IMG/VR virus record: IMGVR_UViG_3300023184_000062
Location: 1-64,000 of that record
Source: a virus
Strand: one strand, 5' to 3'
DNA: 64,000 nucleotides
The notes under the pieces are model-generated. The model saw only the letters and a program-made list of their open reading frames with translations, was not told the DNA's origin and ran no database searches. The position numbers were made by a program, and so were the translations under genes. Each line of letters opens with the position of its first letter. Positions within the stretch are counted from its first letter, which is position 1. Of this stretch, positions 63,650-64,000 are shown piece after piece.

Positions 63650-64000
63650 AATTAAATATTGGCAAGTTTCCAAAGAAATCTAGTGGGAGACGAAAAATTG
63701 ATATTCAAATTGAAAACCATGATACTTGGAATCTAGACCACACTCTAGCATTGATTATCTATCCAGCCTTGCTTCAACTTAAAGCAACTAAACAAGGGGT
63801 GCCAAGTGAATTTGCCGATGTTGGCGGCGAGAGTAATGGGACGCAAGATAGTTTTGATTTCTACCAAGAAACACATGAAGATGCCTGGAAAGACGGACTA
63901 GAACGCTGGGATGACGCATTAGATAAGATGATATGGTCTTTTGAACAATTGCTTAAAGGTGAATATGATGACCAATATCATCACGGAGATGCCGAATATG
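63646..64000 (+). CDS. Conserved phage protein, 5' part
   Basis: The frame starts with an ATGA overlap and runs off the right edge after 118 residues. The visible part has WNLDHTLALIIYPALLQLKATKQGVPSEF, a pattern conserved in many phage hypothetical proteins, then DAWKDGLERWDDALDKMIWSFEQL. Function unknown; the C-terminus lies outside the window. Confidence 0.65.
   Translation, partial: MKLNIGKFPKKSSGRRKIDIQIENHDTWNLDHTLALIIYPALLQLKATKQGVPSEFADVGGESNGTQDSFDFYQETHEDAWKDGLERWDDALDKMIWSFEQLLKGEYDDQYHHGDAEY

Noticed and set aside
1-64000. tRNA genes expected from the TilS-like enzyme
   Set aside because: No cloverleaf with T-loop GTTCRANNC plus matching acceptor was found by eye; the only similar strings lie inside protein genes.
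1-64000. CRISPR arrays, insertion sequences, integrase or attachment sites
   Set aside because: No regularly spaced repeats, transposase or recombinase motifs were seen; the only mobile-type gene is the GIY-YIG endonuclease.

Overview
The window looks like part of a large, AT-rich, tailed-phage genome of the T4-like superfamily rather than bacterial chromosome. Evidence read directly from the sequence: a T4-type family B DNA polymerase, a gp45-like sliding clamp, a T4-RNase-H-like 5' flap exonuclease and a gp30-like ATP-dependent DNA ligase; about 110 tightly packed, mostly overlapping genes, nearly all on the + strand; T4-late-type TAAATA boxes; and proteins with T4-style capsid-targeting N-termini. 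The host is a bacterium using ordinary sigma-70 promoters (many TTGACA-17-TATAAT sites). Its identity cannot be read from the window. Terminase, portal, capsid, tail-tube and integrase genes are not seen here, and no tRNA, rRNA or CRISPR array was found. No gene-free stretch exceeds about 120 bases.

Layout. 1-5.7 kb: end of a structural/internal-protein region (LysM protein, Dps-like ferritin, secreted nuclease, zincin). 5.7-10.5 kb: TilS-like PP-loop enzyme, DsbA-like protein, DNA polymerase, sliding clamp. 10.5-21.6 kb: a modification and sugar block with a TGT-like DNA transglycosylase (DpdA type), FolE, QueD, QueE, two glycosyltransferases, two HxGH nucleotidyltransferases (one fused to a kinase) and a GalE-like epimerase. 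This points to 7-deazaguanine-modified phage DNA; QueC is not in the window. 21.6-26.4 kb, minus strand: three proteins that start with capsid-targeting-like peptides, including an ADP-ribosyltransferase-like protein and two multi-module proteins divided by repeated (V/M)AE-(G/S/D) sites. 26.5-36.3 kb: UvdE-like repair enzyme, ParB/DGQHR-like protein, flap exonuclease, GIY-YIG enzymes and a long operon of small conserved phage genes. 36.3-42.6 kb: small envelope-directed proteins and lipoproteins. 42.6-49.6 kb: DNA ligase, acidic proteins, a large membrane protein and two exported FlgT/LPP20-like proteins. 49.6-56 kb: ClpX, ribosomal protein bS21, Hsp20, ClpS and ClpP, interrupted by a minus-strand pair (histone-like protein and a degenerate metallophosphoesterase). 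56-64 kb: an SF2 helicase with a C-terminal HNH-like motif, then small early-type genes, several driven by near-identical promoter/leader modules, plus an active-looking metallophosphoesterase, a winged-helix protein and a MazG-like protein.

How the parts fit. The replication genes (polymerase, clamp, exonuclease, ligase) and the base-modification genes look physically linked as well: DpdA carries a C-terminal peptide nearly identical to the polymerase's clamp-binding tail. The minus-strand 21.6-26.4 kb set would be packaged into the head and injected with DNA. The Clp/S21/Hsp20 genes would retune host proteolysis and translation. Two start modes stand out: several genes begin 3-7 bases after a late or sigma-70 -10 box with no Shine-Dalgarno sequence, which predicts leaderless mRNAs.
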